Counted from the first letter of the stretch, positions 16,959 through 27,332 are shown. The stretch: 64,000 nt of DNA from Thaumasiovibrio subtropicus (GCF_019703835.1 NZ_AP023054.1:2045580-2109579); one strand, 5' to 3'. Notes: generated from the letters alone by a model not told the origin. Translations and numbers: made by a program.

Positions 16959-18491
16959 ATGTACGAACTGACCCTAATCCCTGGTGAATTGACTCTCCCT
17001 CAGCTACGCCGAGTGAGTCGCGAAAAGACCCAACTGAAACTAGGCGCCAACATCGCGGCACAAATGAAGCCGAGTACCGATACCGTCGCCGAGCTCATTG
17101 ATAATGGCTCTGTTGTCTACGGTATCAATACGGGCTTTGGTCTACTTGCGAACACGCGTATTGCAACGGAAGATCTTGAGACCTTACAACGCAGTATCGT
17201 TCTCTCACACGCTGCGGGTATCGGCACATTTATGCGCGATGAAACCGTGCGCCTGATGATGATACTGAAGATCAACAGTTTAGCCTGCGGCTTTTCCGGC
17301 ATTCGCTATGAAGTTGTCGAAGCATTGACAACGCTGATCAACGCCGAAGTCTATCCTTGCATACCAGAAAAAGGCTCTGTCGGTGCTTCAGGCGATCTCG
17401 CTCCCCTCGCCCATATGAGTACGGTACTACTCGGCGAGGGCCAAGCAAGGCATAAGGGAGAAGTCATATCCGGTGCCGCAGCGCTAAAAATCGCAGGACT
17501 AACGCCTATCACCCTTGGCCCCAAGGAAGGTCTAGCGCTTTTAAATGGGACACAAGCCTCAACGGCTTTCGCGCTCGAAGGGCTGTTTGCCGCCGAAGAT
17601 CTCTATGCGTCGGCAACGGTATGCGGTGCACTTTCTGTCGAAGCCGCATTGGGAAGCCGCCGTCCCTTCGACCCACGAATTCATCGAGCACGAGGGCATC
17701 GTACCCAAATGGATGCCGCGATGGCTTATCGACATTTATTGGAGCAGCACAGTGAAATCGGCGATAGCCACAAAGGCTGTGAAAAAGTACAAGACCCATA
17801 CTCACTTCGCTGTCAGCCTCAAGTGATGGGAGCATGCCTTGCCCAAATCCGCCACGCTGCGGAGGTGCTCGAAGTTGAAGCTAACGCCGTCTCTGACAAC
17901 CCATTGGTCTTTCCTGATGATGGCGACATCATTTCTGGTGGTAACTTCCACGCAGAGCCAGTAGCGATGGCAGCAGACAACCTCGCCCTTGCCATTGCCG
18001 AGATAGGCTCGTTATCTGAACGCCGCATGGCGCTGCTTATTGACAGCAACCTTAGCAAGCTGCCACCTTTTCTCGTTAACAATGGCGGCGTAAACTCTGG
18101 TTTTATGATCGCCCAAGTCACCTCTGCCGCCTTGGCCAGTGAAAATAAGACCCTTGCCCACCCTGCCTCGGTAGATAGTCTGCCCACGTCTGCTAACCAA
18201 GAAGACCATGTCTCAATGGCAACTTTTGCAGGTCGCCGTTTAGCGGAGATGGCGGACAATACCCGGGGTATTCTTGCCGTCGAGCTCTTGTCAGCCTGTC
18301 AAGGCATCGATTTTAGAGCACCTAACAAAAGCAGTGTCCGCTTAGAGCAAGCGAAAGCCGAACTGAGAAGTCACGTCGCATTTTATGACAAAGACCGCTA
18401 TTTTGCGCCTGACATCGCTAAAGCTGACACGCTACTCAAAGAGGCGAGCTATAACCGTTTGATGCCGGATAACCTCTTACCAAGCATTTAA
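16959..18491 (+). CDS. hutH: Histidine ammonia-lyase
   Basis: 510 residues. The Ala143-Ser144-Gly145 triad in [13 protein letters not shown] forms the MIO cofactor; the catalytic Tyr lies in V-Y-G-I-N-T-G-F-G (residues 53-61). It deaminates histidine to urocanate, the first pathway step and the source of the HutC inducer. Last gene of the operon, 25 nt after hutU, with GAGGAAG as ribosome binding site and a terminator after it. Confidence 0.96.
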   Translation: MYELTLIPGELTLPQLRRVSREKTQLKLGANIAAQMKPSTDTVAELIDNGSVVYGINTGFGLLANTRIATEDLETLQRSIVLSHAAGIGTFMRDETVRLMMILKINSLACGFSGIRYEVVEALTTLINAEVYPCIPEKGSVGASGDLAPLAHMSTVLLGEGQARHKGEVISGAAALKIAGLTPITLGPKEGLALLNGTQASTAFALEGLFAAEDLYASATVCGALSVEAALGSRRPFDPRIHRARGHRTQMDAAMAYRHLLEQHSEIGDSHKGCEKVQDPYSLRCQPQVMGACLAQIRHAAEVLEVEANAVSDNPLVFPDDGDIISGGNFHAEPVAMAADNLALAIAEIGSLSERRMALLIDSNLSKLPPFLVNNGGVNSGFMIAQVTSAALASENKTLAHPASVDSLPTSANQEDHVSMATFAGRRLAEMADNTRGILAVELLSACQGIDFRAPNKSSVRLEQAKAELRSHVAFYDKDRYFAPDIAKADTLLKEASYNRLMPDNLLPSI

Positions 18492-18516
18492 CTTTCCCTA
18501 CTCGCTGTAGGCAAAT

Positions 18517-18544
18517 GCCGGTCTCACCTGAGATCGGCTTTTTT
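18517..18544 (+). terminator. hut operon terminator
   Basis: Stem GCCGGTCTCA / TGAGATCGGC (one G-T pair) with a 2 nt loop, then TTTTTT. Confidence 0.8.
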
Positions 18545-19376
18545 ATGTTGAGCCCGAGTACGCCAATATCGCGTGGCTGGAACTCCAAAAATCAACATCC
18601 CAAACCTAGAATGTTAATAGTAGGTTACTCAAATGACCGAAGCGTCAAACTGATAAACAACCTTAACATTGAACAAAAAACCAGCAAGAAAATAACCAAC
18701 ACTCTCCCTAAGTGTCGATTTTCTAGACAGCGATAGAAATATCAGTAAATGCAACATTTACACAACATCCACACTAATATAAGGGTTACTTGCCTGTAAA
18801 AAATAGCCTTGCAGATCCGCCTAATTATAAAGACCCCTCAACCTGCTCAATGTTTAACCAGCCAACATTGCCTTATTAAAAAAGCACCAACAATAACCAC
18901 AACGAGTAGAATGGTAATAGCGGTGCAACTCTGCATTATCTTTCCCAGCGATTGCCACGCTTCAACATTCAAACTCAACCTGGCATCCAAGAACAACATT
19001 AACTTTTAAAAACAAACACATAAATACAAATCCCAACTAAGCATTAAACTAAAGAGACATGTCACACGTATATAACGTTGTAGAGATAGAACTATTCTTA
19101 ATGCGGCAGAGATAAGGCTTGGAGAAAGTGGTTATCGATACAAAACTGGACTGCTCTTTATTTGGCCAATAACCTCTTTTTATTTATGGTTTATTGTTAA
19201 TTTAATAACCATTAAATGTTAATAAATTGTTTATTTCAAGCCAAATAATGCGATTTTTTATTTGTTTGTCTGCATTTTGTGCGTTGGTTTATTTAATCTA
19301 TTTACCCTAAATGATATGTTACCGCCGCCGTCAAATTATGACTCAACTGTTACTACAAAGTTTCTCTGGAGAAAGA
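18545..19376. other. 832 bp intergenic region before cyoA
   Basis: No supported gene: short plus-strand frames have no ribosome binding site and low-complexity composition. The last ~200 bp are very AT-rich and should hold the cyo promoter; an ArcA-like site is noted separately. Confidence 0.6.
19196..19234. promoter_or_regulatory. Possible ArcA site upstream of cyoA
   Basis: GTTAAT at 19196 and at 19218 and GTTTAT at 19229 form direct repeats 22 and 11 bp apart, on one DNA face; the middle stretch CATTAAATGTTAATAA resembles the ArcA consensus. ArcA represses cyo in E. coli. AT-richness makes chance a real alternative. Confidence 0.35.
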
Positions 19377-20261
19377 ATGAAAGCAAGATGTAACAAACCA
19401 GTTGCATTGATATTGCTCGGGGTAGTATCGCTCATATTATTGGGCTTACTATTCAGTAGCAACATGGTGTTATTCGATCCGAAAGGCCCCATCGGGGAAG
19501 CGCAGGAAGCGCTCATCATCACCTCAGTGCTGCTTATGGCAATCATCATCGTACCTGTGCTGTTTATGTCGGTGTACTTTCCGTACAAATACCGCCACAG
19601 CAACAAAGAGGCTGAATACAAGCCTGATTGGGAGCACTCAACCAAAATTGAGATCATCGTATGGACGATTCCGTGCCTGATCATTCTAGCGTTGGGTTGG
19701 ATTACTTATAAAACTTCCTTCTCCCTTGACCCTCGCCAAGAGCTTGCTTCAGAAAAGCCTGCACTGACTATCCAAGTTGTTTCCATGAACTGGAAATGGC
19801 TGTTCATCTATCCAGAGCAGCAAGTTGCAACAGTGAACGAGCTGGCGCTGCCAGTTGATCGCCCTGTTGAGTTCTTAGTGACCTCAGATACAACGATGAA
19901 CTCATTCTTTATTCCACAACTCGGTAGCCAGGTCTATGCCATGGCCGGGATGGAAAACCGTCTTCATTTGATGGCCTCTGAAGAAGGTGAATACCGTGGA
20001 TTATCAGCAAACTACAGTGGTTTTGGTTTCACCAATATGCGTTTTAAAGCTCACGCTGTGAGTGATGAAGGCTTCGACCAGTGGATTGACACGGTGAAAG
20101 CTTCTCAACTCGAACTCAACGACGCAACTTATGACGCGCTGACTGCTAACGCCAAAGAGCAGATTAAAGCGCCTCACCCGGTGACCTACTATTCATCGGT
20201 CGATCCGCTTCGATTCAAAGACATCATTGAAAAACACTCAGGAGTCCAAAATGGCTTATAA
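19377..20261 (+). CDS. cyoA: Cytochrome o ubiquinol oxidase subunit II
   Basis: 294 residues from the ATG preceded by GGAG. An N-terminal hydrophobic segment, two further membrane helices (about 45-70 and 88-108) and a periplasmic cupredoxin domain with [13 protein letters not shown] and [17 protein letters not shown]. CuA ligands are absent ([11 protein letters not shown] replaces the Cys-Glu-Cys loop), which makes it a quinol rather than a cytochrome c oxidase. The lipobox Cys of E. coli CyoA (L-L-S-G-C-N) is Ser here (L-L-F-S-S-N), so it is probably not lipidated. Overlaps cyoB by 11 nt. Confidence 0.93.
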   Translation: MKARCNKPVALILLGVVSLILLGLLFSSNMVLFDPKGPIGEAQEALIITSVLLMAIIIVPVLFMSVYFPYKYRHSNKEAEYKPDWEHSTKIEIIVWTIPCLIILALGWITYKTSFSLDPRQELASEKPALTIQVVSMNWKWLFIYPEQQVATVNELALPVDRPVEFLVTSDTTMNSFFIPQLGSQVYAMAGMENRLHLMASEEGEYRGLSANYSGFGFTNMRFKAHAVSDEGFDQWIDTVKASQLELNDATYDALTANAKEQIKAPHPVTYYSSVDPLRFKDIIEKHSGVQNGL

Positions 20262-22308
20262 GGGCGATGTATATGCCGAGCCGGATCCAATCTTCGGTAA
20301 ACTGAACTGGGACGTTATCCCTTATTATGATCCGGTCATTTTGCCGGTAATGATCGCTGTCGTTCTTGGCGGCATTGGCCTATTGGGCCTCATCACTTAC
20401 ATGGGTAAGTGGCGCTATTTATGGGAGGAGTGGTTCTCTTCTGTCGACCATAAAAAAATTGGTGTCATGTATATCATTGTCGCCTTGGTGATGATGATAC
20501 GAGGCTTCTCAGATGCCGTATTAATGCGTTCACAACAAGCGCTTTCAACGGTAGATGCCTCCTATCTCCCCCCGGAACACTACGACCAAATATTCACCGC
20601 GCACGGTGTAATTATGATCTTCTTCGTTGCCATGCCGCTCGTGGTAGGTCTAATGAACATCATAGTGCCGCTGCAAATCGGTGCCCGAGACGTCGCCTTT
20701 CCGTTCTTGAACTCATTGAGCTTCTGGCTGTTTGTGGTTGGCGCGATTCTAATCAACGTATCACTCTTCGTTGGTGAGTTCGGTGCAACGGGTTGGTTGG
20801 CTTACCCGCCACTTTCTGGCATGGAATACAGCCCATGGGTCGGCGTTGACTACTGGCTTTGGTCTCTGCAAATCTCGGGAATCGGTACCCTTTTAACGGG
20901 TGTTAACTTTGTCGTTACCATCCTACGCATGCGTGCGCCGGGCATGAAAATGATGCAGATGCCTGTCTTTACTTGGACGGCACTCTGTTCAAACGCCTTG
21001 ATTGTGGTTGCTTTCCCAATCCTAACTGTCACGCTGACATTACTTACGCTAGACCGCTACATTGGTACACACTTCTTTACCAATGACATGGGCGGCAACC
21101 AGATGATGTACGTCAACTTGATCTGGGCTTGGGGTCACCCTGAGGTGTATATCCTTGTGCTACCTGCGTTTGGTATCTTCTCAGAGATCACCGCTACTTT
21201 CTCTCGTAAGCGTCTATTCGGCTACACCTCATTGGTGTGGGCAACGGCGGTTATCATGTTGCTATCCTTCGTTGTATGGCTACACCACTTCTTCACCATG
21301 GGTGCTGGGGCAAGTGTTAACGCCTTCTTCGGTATTGCGACCATGATTATATCGATACCCACCGGGGTTAAGATATTTAACTGGCTGTTTACGATGTACA
21401 AAGGCCGCGTCGAATTTTCGGCCAGTATGTGGTGGACCATTGCCTTCCTGATCACCTTTACCATTGGCGGTATGACGGGCGTTATGCTTGCTATTCCGGC
21501 AGCGAACTTCGTACTGCATAACAGCTTGTTCGTTATCGCGCACTTCCACAACGTTATTATCGGTGGTGCGGTCTTCGGTTACTTTGCAGGTATGACTTAC
21601 TGGTGGCCGAAAGCAACCGGTTACATGCTGAACGAAAAGTGGGGCAAGATTTCTTGTGTCCTTTGGACTGTGGGTTTCTTCGTTGCATTTATGCCGGTCT
21701 ACGTACTGGGCTTCAACGGCATGACGCGCCGCCTAAGCGTTGCAGAAAACCCAGAATGGGCTCCAATGCTATGGATAGCCGCGTTTGGTGTCTGCATTAT
21801 TGCTGCAGGTATCGCCGCGCAGTTCTACCAATTCTTCATCTCAATTCGTGATCGTAAGCAAAACATGGACACCACTGGTGACCCATGGAATGGCCGTACG
21901 CTTGAATGGTCGACGTCGTCACCACCAGCGTTTTACAACTTTGCGACCTTGCCAAAGATCCATGATCGTGATGAGCATGCTTACTGCAAAGACAATGGTT
22001 TAGCCTATCAAGCCCCTGAGCGTTACAAGCGTATCCACATGCCGAAGAACACTTGGGCTGGCGTTGTGATCAGTTTCTTCTCACTGACGCTTGGCTTTGG
22101 TTTTGTTTGGCACATTTGGTGGCTAGTTATCGCCAGCTTCTTAGCGATTGTCGTTTCTTGGATCGCCTACAGCTTCCAACGCAGCAAAGACTACTTCGTT
22201 GAAGTGGCTGAGGTTGAAGCCATTGAAGGCCCGCATCTAGAGCGTGTATACCAAGATCATCCACAATACCGCCCTGCGTCAAAAGATGCAGAAGGCACCG
22301 TGGTATAA
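20251..22308 (+). CDS. cyoB: Cytochrome o ubiquinol oxidase subunit I
   Basis: 685 residues, the usual ~660-690. Haem-copper oxidase landmarks: the low-spin haem His in [11 protein letters not shown], the CuB His and cross-linked Tyr in [10 protein letters not shown], the His pair in W-L-H-H-F-F-T-M-G, and H-F-H-N-V-I-I-G-G with the high-spin and low-spin haem ligands. Fifteen-helix type with N- and C-terminal extensions. It reduces O2 to water while pumping protons. GGAG 8 nt before the ATG, which lies inside the end of cyoA. Confidence 0.96.
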   Translation: MAYKGDVYAEPDPIFGKLNWDVIPYYDPVILPVMIAVVLGGIGLLGLITYMGKWRYLWEEWFSSVDHKKIGVMYIIVALVMMIRGFSDAVLMRSQQALSTVDASYLPPEHYDQIFTAHGVIMIFFVAMPLVVGLMNIIVPLQIGARDVAFPFLNSLSFWLFVVGAILINVSLFVGEFGATGWLAYPPLSGMEYSPWVGVDYWLWSLQISGIGTLLTGVNFVVTILRMRAPGMKMMQMPVFTWTALCSNALIVVAFPILTVTLTLLTLDRYIGTHFFTNDMGGNQMMYVNLIWAWGHPEVYILVLPAFGIFSEITATFSRKRLFGYTSLVWATAVIMLLSFVVWLHHFFTMGAGASVNAFFGIATMIISIPTGVKIFNWLFTMYKGRVEFSASMWWTIAFLITFTIGGMTGVMLAIPAANFVLHNSLFVIAHFHNVIIGGAVFGYFAGMTYWWPKATGYMLNEKWGKISCVLWTVGFFVAFMPVYVLGFNGMTRRLSVAENPEWAPMLWIAAFGVCIIAAGIAAQFYQFFISIRDRKQNMDTTGDPWNGRTLEWSTSSPPAFYNFATLPKIHDRDEHAYCKDNGLAYQAPERYKRIHMPKNTWAGVVISFFSLTLGFGFVWHIWWLVIASFLAIVVSWIAYSFQRSKDYFVEVAEVEAIEGPHLERVYQDHPQYRPASKDAEGTVV

Positions 22309-22324
22309 GGATTGAAGAGAAATA

Positions 22325-22975
22325 ATGAGCACATCAACTAATACTGCGCACAACGCGCAATCACTGGAAGCGTCGGCAACGGCGCACCATGATACACACG
22401 ATGATCATGACCATCATGATTACGCGGGTGACACTATTTTCGGCTTCTGGATATACATCCTGAGTGACTGTTTACTGTTTGGTACGCTATTTGCGACCTA
22501 TGCCGTGTTCTCAAACAGTTTTGCAGGTCTCATTGAACCGAAAGACCTCTTCAGCCTACCGTTTGTGTTAGGTGAAACCGCCCTGCTTCTAGCAAGTAGT
22601 TTCACTTTCGGTATCGCGATGTTAAAAGCCAAAGATCACAACATGCAAGGCATGTTTAAGTGGCTTGGTATTACTTTCGCCCTAGGCTTGAGCTTCCTAG
22701 TCATGGAGCTCTACGAGTTCTGGCACTTTAGCAATGAAGGGGCAACCTTTGATAGCAGTGCTTACTGGTCTTCATTCTATGCACTGGTAGCAACCCACGG
22801 TCTGCACGTTTTTGCGGGCTTGGTTTGGATGCTCGTATTGTTTGTTCACTTTAAACGCGATGGCTTTACCGAAGACAACAAGACACGTCTTGCCTGTCTC
22901 AGCCTCTTCTGGCACTTCCTCGATATTATCTGGATCTGTGTCTTTAGCGTTGTGTATCTGATGGGAGTGATGTAA
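22325..22975 (+). CDS. cyoC: Cytochrome o ubiquinol oxidase subunit III
   Basis: 216 residues with five membrane helices (F-G-F-W-I-Y-I-L-S-D-C first). The N-terminal tail is rich in His and Asp (H-H-D-T-H-D-D-H-D-H-H-D), unlike E. coli CyoC, and could bind metal transiently. The stop codon overlaps the ATG of cyoD by 1 nt (TAATG). Confidence 0.94.
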   Translation: MSTSTNTAHNAQSLEASATAHHDTHDDHDHHDYAGDTIFGFWIYILSDCLLFGTLFATYAVFSNSFAGLIEPKDLFSLPFVLGETALLLASSFTFGIAMLKAKDHNMQGMFKWLGITFALGLSFLVMELYEFWHFSNEGATFDSSAYWSSFYALVATHGLHVFAGLVWMLVLFVHFKRDGFTEDNKTRLACLSLFWHFLDIIWICVFSVVYLMGVM

Positions 22976-23313
22976 TGGGACAGTCAAACGAACACGGTCA
23001 GGGCGGTCAAGCGCACGGTAGTGTGAAAGAGTATACCCATGGTCTAATTTACTCTGTCATCCTGACACTTATCCCTTTCGCGATGGTAATGATGGATATC
23101 GGCTCACCACAGATGACTATTGGTGTCATCATGATCTGTGCGGTCGCACAAATCTTGGTTCAGCTGATTTTCTTCCTCCACATGAACACCTCATCTGAAC
23201 AGATGTGGAATACCACTTCGGCGGTATTTACCGTGGTCATTGTGGCCATCATATTGGTCGGCTCGCTGTGGATCATGCAACACTTGAACCACAACATGCT
23301 GATGGGCCACTAA
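22975..23313 (+). CDS. cyoD: Cytochrome o ubiquinol oxidase subunit IV
   Basis: 112 residues with three membrane helices; segment Q-I-L-V-Q-L-I-F-F-L-H-M is typical of CyoD. A structural subunit that helps assemble the CuB site. Translationally coupled to cyoC. Confidence 0.93.
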   Translation: MGQSNEHGQGGQAHGSVKEYTHGLIYSVILTLIPFAMVMMDIGSPQMTIGVIMICAVAQILVQLIFFLHMNTSSEQMWNTTSAVFTVVIVAIILVGSLWIMQHLNHNMLMGH

Positions 23314-23324
23314 ACGGTTACTTT

Positions 23325-24257
23325 ATGTTTAAACACTATCTGCAACTAACCAAACCTGGCATTATCCGTGGCAACCTTGTTGCCGCGGCAGGTGGTTTCT
23401 TTCTGGCCTCACAGGGCCAGATTGATTGGATACTGTTTCTGGCCGTCGCGATGGGCACTTCGCTCATCGTGGCGTCTGGCTGCGTGTTCAACAACGTGAT
23501 AGACCGCGATATCGACGGCAAAATGAAACGAACGTGTAATCGAGAGCTCGTGCAAGGCGTATTACCCGTTTCTCATGCACTCAATTTTGCCTTTGTACTG
23601 GGGCTGCTTGGCTTTCTCACGCTCTACACCTTTACCTCGGTGACGGCCTTTGGCTTCGGCTTACTCGGCTTTATCGTCTATGTCGGCTTTTATAGCCTTT
23701 ACTACAAGCGTCAATCTGTACACGGTACCTTGATTGGTGGCTTATCGGGCGCCTGCCCTCCGGTTATTGGTTACTGTGCGGTTACCCATCAGTTTGATGC
23801 AGGTGCAGCCGTCCTTTTTCTCACTTTCATCATCTGGCAAATTCCGCACTCTTATGCGATTGCCATCTACCGATTCGATGATTACAAGGCTGCAAATATC
23901 CCCGTCCTGCCGATTCAAGCTGGGATCGATAAAGCGCGTTACCACATCATCGGTTACATCGTTGCCTTTGCCGTTGCTACCTTCGCACTCACCTACCTCG
24001 GTTATGCGGGCAGCTGGTACGCGTTAGGCATGGGTTTAGCCAGCCTGTATTGGCTATACATTGCAAAAGTCAGCTTCCAAAAAATGCCAGCGGAACAATG
24101 GGGCAAGCGTCTAATGCTGTTTTCTATCGTCTGTATCATGGTGTTCTGCGTACTCATCTCCGTCGACTTCATGCCAACCGATGTCACCGCACCTCAACTC
24201 GCATGGCAGGACTCTACTGCCATGACGAGTCCTTTTGCTGTTGAAGGATTAAATTAA
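23325..24257 (+). CDS. cyoE: Protohaem IX farnesyltransferase (haem O synthase)
   Basis: 310 residues from the ATG 11 nt after cyoD; the frame is open further upstream but overlaps cyoD. UbiA-family membrane prenyltransferase: N-N-V-I-D-R-D-I-D-G-K-M-K-R-T is the Asp-rich diphosphate site and D-D-Y-K-A-A-N-I-P-V-L-P the second loop. It makes the haem O needed by cyoB. Stop overlaps the next start (TAATG). Confidence 0.95.
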   Translation: MFKHYLQLTKPGIIRGNLVAAAGGFFLASQGQIDWILFLAVAMGTSLIVASGCVFNNVIDRDIDGKMKRTCNRELVQGVLPVSHALNFAFVLGLLGFLTLYTFTSVTAFGFGLLGFIVYVGFYSLYYKRQSVHGTLIGGLSGACPPVIGYCAVTHQFDAGAAVLFLTFIIWQIPHSYAIAIYRFDDYKAANIPVLPIQAGIDKARYHIIGYIVAFAVATFALTYLGYAGSWYALGMGLASLYWLYIAKVSFQKMPAEQWGKRLMLFSIVCIMVFCVLISVDFMPTDVTAPQLAWQDSTAMTSPFAVEGLN

Positions 24258-24874
24258 TGAGTAACAACCCTGTTCGCTGGGTCATCATGGCCGGCGTGCT
24301 TGCCATCGCGGGTATCATTGCCCTGTATATCGACAACACCACTATCCCTATCGGTGAAAGACCAAAACAGTTTGAAGAGCTCGGTGGGCGTTTCCAGCTC
24401 AACAGCGCAACAGGCGCGATTGACTCTGAAGCCCATAAGGGCAAAGTTGTTGTCATGTACTTTGGTTTTCTTAACTGTGCTGAAGTCTGCCCTTCCTCAA
24501 TGGGGGTGATGTCTGCGTCATTTAAGTTACTCGAAAAAGAAACCTACGAGCACGTACAAGGCTTTTTCGTCAGCGTAGACCCAAACCGCGATGATTTAGA
24601 CTCTTTGCATGAGTTTGCTCAGTACTTTGACCCGCAAATTCTCGGTCTTACGGGTACCCAAGAAGAGGTCGATGCGATTACCGACCAGTTTGGCGTTTAT
24701 GTCGATTTGGTCGACATGGAATCTTCTGTACTCGACTACACCGTTGATCATGCATCGCGCTTTTTCATCATTAACCCTCAAGGCCAACTGATCGATGCGA
24801 TGAGTCATAGCACCACACCAGTTGAACTGGCAGCGCGCATCGAACGCACGTTACAACGCTACCCAGCGCAGTAA
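24257..24874 (+). CDS. Sco1/SenC/PrrC-type copper chaperone
   Basis: 205 residues. One N-terminal membrane anchor (V-I-M-A-G-V-L-A-I-A-G-I) and a thioredoxin-like domain with C74-x-x-x-C78 (F-L-N-C-A-E-V-C-P) and His165 in D-H-A-S-R-F-F, the three copper ligands of Sco proteins. Sco usually metallates the CuA site of cytochrome c oxidase. This operon encodes a quinol oxidase without CuA, so here it may serve the CuB site together with the following PCuAC gene; that is inference. Confidence 0.9.
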   Translation: MSNNPVRWVIMAGVLAIAGIIALYIDNTTIPIGERPKQFEELGGRFQLNSATGAIDSEAHKGKVVVMYFGFLNCAEVCPSSMGVMSASFKLLEKETYEHVQGFFVSVDPNRDDLDSLHEFAQYFDPQILGLTGTQEEVDAITDQFGVYVDLVDMESSVLDYTVDHASRFFIINPQGQLIDAMSHSTTPVELAARIERTLQRYPAQ

Positions 24875-24883
24875 GGAAATGAA

Positions 24884-25477
24884 ATGAACCAAACTCGTAT
24901 TGCAATGGCGATGGCGCTCGCCCTCACTGCCCTGCCATTAGCCGCCTGTGATGCCCATGATCACAGTGCTGAAAAAGACGCAGCGCCCGCGCACAGCCCA
25001 GTCGAACATAGTCATCATCACCATGGTGAAGCGCATGATCACCATCATCATGATGCGCCAGAACTTGACCTCGCATCACTCGCATCAGGTAGGCAGCCAC
25101 TCAGTGATACGCTGTTCGCCGAACATGCTGTTGCCAAAGCCACCATACCCGGCATAAAAGTCAGTGCGGGCTATCTTACGCTGACCAACACTGGACAAGA
25201 AACGATACGTCTCGTTGCTGCCGAAACTGCCCTGTCTCAGCACACTGAGTTTCATCGCATGTTCATGCGAGATAACAAAATGGCGATGCGTAAAATGGAG
25301 GCTATCGAGATCCCAGCTGGCGAAAGCTTTGCGTTCACAACAGGCGGTTACCACCTCATGTTTATGGGGATTACAACACGCTTTACTGCGGGAGAAACCT
25401 TTGATGTCGTCTTGATTGATGACAAGGATAATCGCTACACAGTACAGTTGTCCGTTAAACAACTCGACAAGCTATAA
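24884..25477 (+). CDS. PCuAC (DUF461) periplasmic copper chaperone, lipoprotein
   Basis: 197 residues. Lipobox L-A-A-C after a signal sequence, then a long His-rich linker (H-S-H-H-H-H-G-E-A-H-D-H-H-H-H). The PCuAC domain follows with ligands H-R-M, M-x-M, M and H-L-M in the order expected for the H(M)x10Mx21HxM Cu(I) site. Works with Sco in copper delivery to haem-copper oxidases. AAGGAA precedes the start, 9 nt after sco. Confidence 0.92.
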   Translation: MNQTRIAMAMALALTALPLAACDAHDHSAEKDAAPAHSPVEHSHHHHGEAHDHHHHDAPELDLASLASGRQPLSDTLFAEHAVAKATIPGIKVSAGYLTLTNTGQETIRLVAAETALSQHTEFHRMFMRDNKMAMRKMEAIEIPAGESFAFTTGGYHLMFMGITTRFTAGETFDVVLIDDKDNRYTVQLSVKQLDKL

Positions 25478-25507
25478 ATCGTTCGACTCAAACGTGGTGG
25501 AGAAAGA

Positions 25508-26023
25508 ATGAAATTATCCTATTTACTGACAGCAGGCAGCTTTTTTCTCGCCTTTACCTCCTCTCATCTCTTCGCTAGCGAAAAGCATGAGGTTGAGACC
25601 TCGATGGACAAGTTGGCTGCTGAGCAAGCTATCCCCTGTGAGACGGCGCTAAGAACAGTCGCGAGAGAGAACTTAAAGCAGAACCCTCACCGATTACTGG
25701 CCTACCAAAACGGTGATGCCGATATCCATCTGTTTAATGCCCTCGCGGTGAGTCAGTATCGCGATAGAGATAGTCACATCACTTTCCATGGTGTCGAGAA
25801 TGCGCAAGGTCAGTGTTTCACGTCTGTGACAGAGAGCTACGTGCTCAATACGCCTTGTGCTGATGCACGCCATGAAGCCTTCAGTAAGTGGCAATTTCAA
25901 GGCAAGCTCAACGACAATACATCCGTACTTGTCAGTAAGCGGATTCAAGGAAAACAAGCTTTCTTAACCGAGCAATTTTCAACACTCTGTTTAGTCACGA
26001 CGCGACAACTCGTCGAGCACTAA
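25508..26023 (+). CDS. Periplasmic protein of unknown function
   Basis: 171 residues. Signal peptide ([24 protein letters not shown]), then a soluble region with four Cys (C43, C104, C117 and C162 by eye), enough for two disulfides. GGAG before the ATG and position 30 nt after the PCuAC gene place it last in the oxidase/copper operon, before a terminator. Function unknown; a copper or oxidase accessory role is only suggested by position. Confidence 0.65.
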   Translation: MKLSYLLTAGSFFLAFTSSHLFASEKHEVETSMDKLAAEQAIPCETALRTVARENLKQNPHRLLAYQNGDADIHLFNALAVSQYRDRDSHITFHGVENAQGQCFTSVTESYVLNTPCADARHEAFSKWQFQGKLNDNTSVLVSKRIQGKQAFLTEQFSTLCLVTTRQLVEH

Positions 26024-26046
26024 CACTGTTGTATCGTTCACCCTTC

Positions 26047-26081
26047 GCCCCCGGTTGCCAATTTGGCCCGGGGGCTTTTTT
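26047..26081 (+). terminator. Terminator of the cyo/copper operon
   Basis: GCCCCCGG / CCGGGGGC arms, 13 nt loop, then TTTTTT. Confidence 0.8.
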
Positions 26082-26132
26082 CTATCCGTGACAACAGGTA
26101 TTCTTCCCGAAACCCATTGCAACTGCCGCACT

Positions 26133-26803
26133 ATGATAACCGGACTCAACCACCTCACCCTTGCCGTCTCTTCACTAGAGGCATCACTCGATTTTTACGT
26201 TGATAAACTCGGGCTTTGTCTACATGCAACATGGGACAATGGCGCCTACCTCTCGGCCGGTGATTTGTGGTTCTGTTTGTCTGTCGATGCCGCTAAACCT
26301 GCTCGCGATTATAGTCGTATACTCAAGTCACCTGAAGATACATGTTCAGCGAGAATTTCTAGGCTTGCCATCGAGGCACTGCTTTGAAGGTCTAGTGGAC
26401 TACATCAAAAAGCAGTAACAAAGGTGGCGAGCCTAGAAAACTCGCCCTTCGGGAAGCGACTAGCACCCCGATTTCTGCGTTAAATGTGTTCGAAAGGGGA
26501 AAGCCATTCCTTCACACCTTTGCCTTGAACTCGACGCGCTAGTCTGCTTCTGAAGCCTGTATCTTGAGGTGACTTGAGTATATCACTTTCAGTATTGCCC
26601 CTTCACAGTTTGACGCATTTGCGGCTAGGCTTCGCTCTCTTGGTATAAAGGAGTGGAAAGTGAACCGTAGTGAAGGGCAATCGCTCTACCTTCTTGACCC
26701 CGATGGTCACAAGTTAGAGCTTCATGTTGGCGACCTTAACAGTCGTTTAGCCCACATAACCGAGGTGTCATACCCGGGTTTACAACGGCATAATGCTGAT
26801 TAA
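26133..26803 (+). pseudogene. fosA: FosA-like glutathione transferase gene split by a MITE
   Basis: Codons 1-62 (26133-26319) encode [13 protein letters not shown] with D-L-W-F-C-L-S and A-R-D-Y-S-R. After the MITE, 26583-26803 continues I-T-F-S-I-A-P-S through L-L-D-P-D-G-H-K-L-E-L-H-V-G to N-A-D-stop. Removing the element and one TA (261 + 2 bp) joins the halves exactly in frame. FosA enzymes are Mn/K-dependent VOC-fold proteins that add glutathione to fosfomycin. Metal ligand His7 lies in the first half, and the His and Glu of the G-H-K-L-E-L motif in the second. As it stands the gene gives only a truncated product, so fosfomycin resistance is not expected from it. Confidence 0.88.
26320..26580. 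mobile_element. MITE copy 2 (261 bp), inserted in fosA
   Basis: Ends TACTCAAGTCACCT… and …AGGTGACTTGAGTA, with TA on both sides (26318-26319, 26581-26582). Same orientation as copies 3 and 4. No coding capacity. Confidence 0.93.
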
Positions 26804-27081
26804 GTGTCACAAATGGCGGCACAATGGCCAAATAAGCACATTCATACTTAGATAGTCCTTTACAATGTCAGCAAGCCCAATCATAATTGTAGGCCTCTGT
26901 AGTTCAGAGTTATTAAACGCAAAAATTGAGTAAAGTAGAATTCTCTGTAAACCATCGTAACTGTTGTTGTTCGTTGTTCTTAGCATTCCCTCTTGGCTTC
27001 ATCACGCAATTAAATAATTCGCGACCACAGTAAATCGCAATTTGTCTGCGAACATTTTTTTAATTTAGTAAGGGACATAAC

Positions 27082-27291
27082 ATGTCTAAAACAACTGGTA
27101 TCGTTAAGTGGTTTAACGAAGAGAAAGGTTTCGGTTTCATCACTCAAGACAACGGCGGCGCTGACGTATTCGTTCACTTCCGTGCTATCACTGGTGAAGG
27201 TTTCAAAACTCTTGCTGAAGGCCAAAAAGTTGCTTTCGAAGTAGAGCAAGGTCAAAAAGGTCTTCAAGCTGCGAACGTAGAAGTTCTGTAA
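27082..27291 (+). CDS. Cold-shock domain protein (CspA family)
   Basis: 69 residues, the family length. RNP1 K-G-F-G-F-I and RNP2 V-F-V-H-F are both present after the V-K-W-F-N motif. It binds single-stranded nucleic acid and melts RNA structure. AAGGGA 7 nt before the ATG; roughly 270 bp of gene-free DNA upstream leaves room for the long leader that regulates many csp genes, although I see no clear promoter. Confidence 0.95.
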   Translation: MSKTTGIVKWFNEEKGFGFITQDNGGADVFVHFRAITGEGFKTLAEGQKVAFEVEQGQKGLQAANVEVL

Positions 27292-27298
27292 GACTTTT

Positions 27299-27332
27299 AA
27301 ACCGCAGGCAACAGCTGTTGCCTGCGGTTTTC
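27299..27332 (+). terminator. csp terminator
   Basis: A perfect 16 bp palindrome (AAACCGCAGGCAACAG / CTGTTGCCTGCGGTTT) continuing into TTTTC, starting 8 bp after the stop. Confidence 0.85.

Noticed and set aside
18515..19009. Short plus-strand frames downstream of hutH
   Set aside because: The first starts in the terminator hairpin; both have Lys/Asn/Ser-rich composition of AT-rich spacer DNA.
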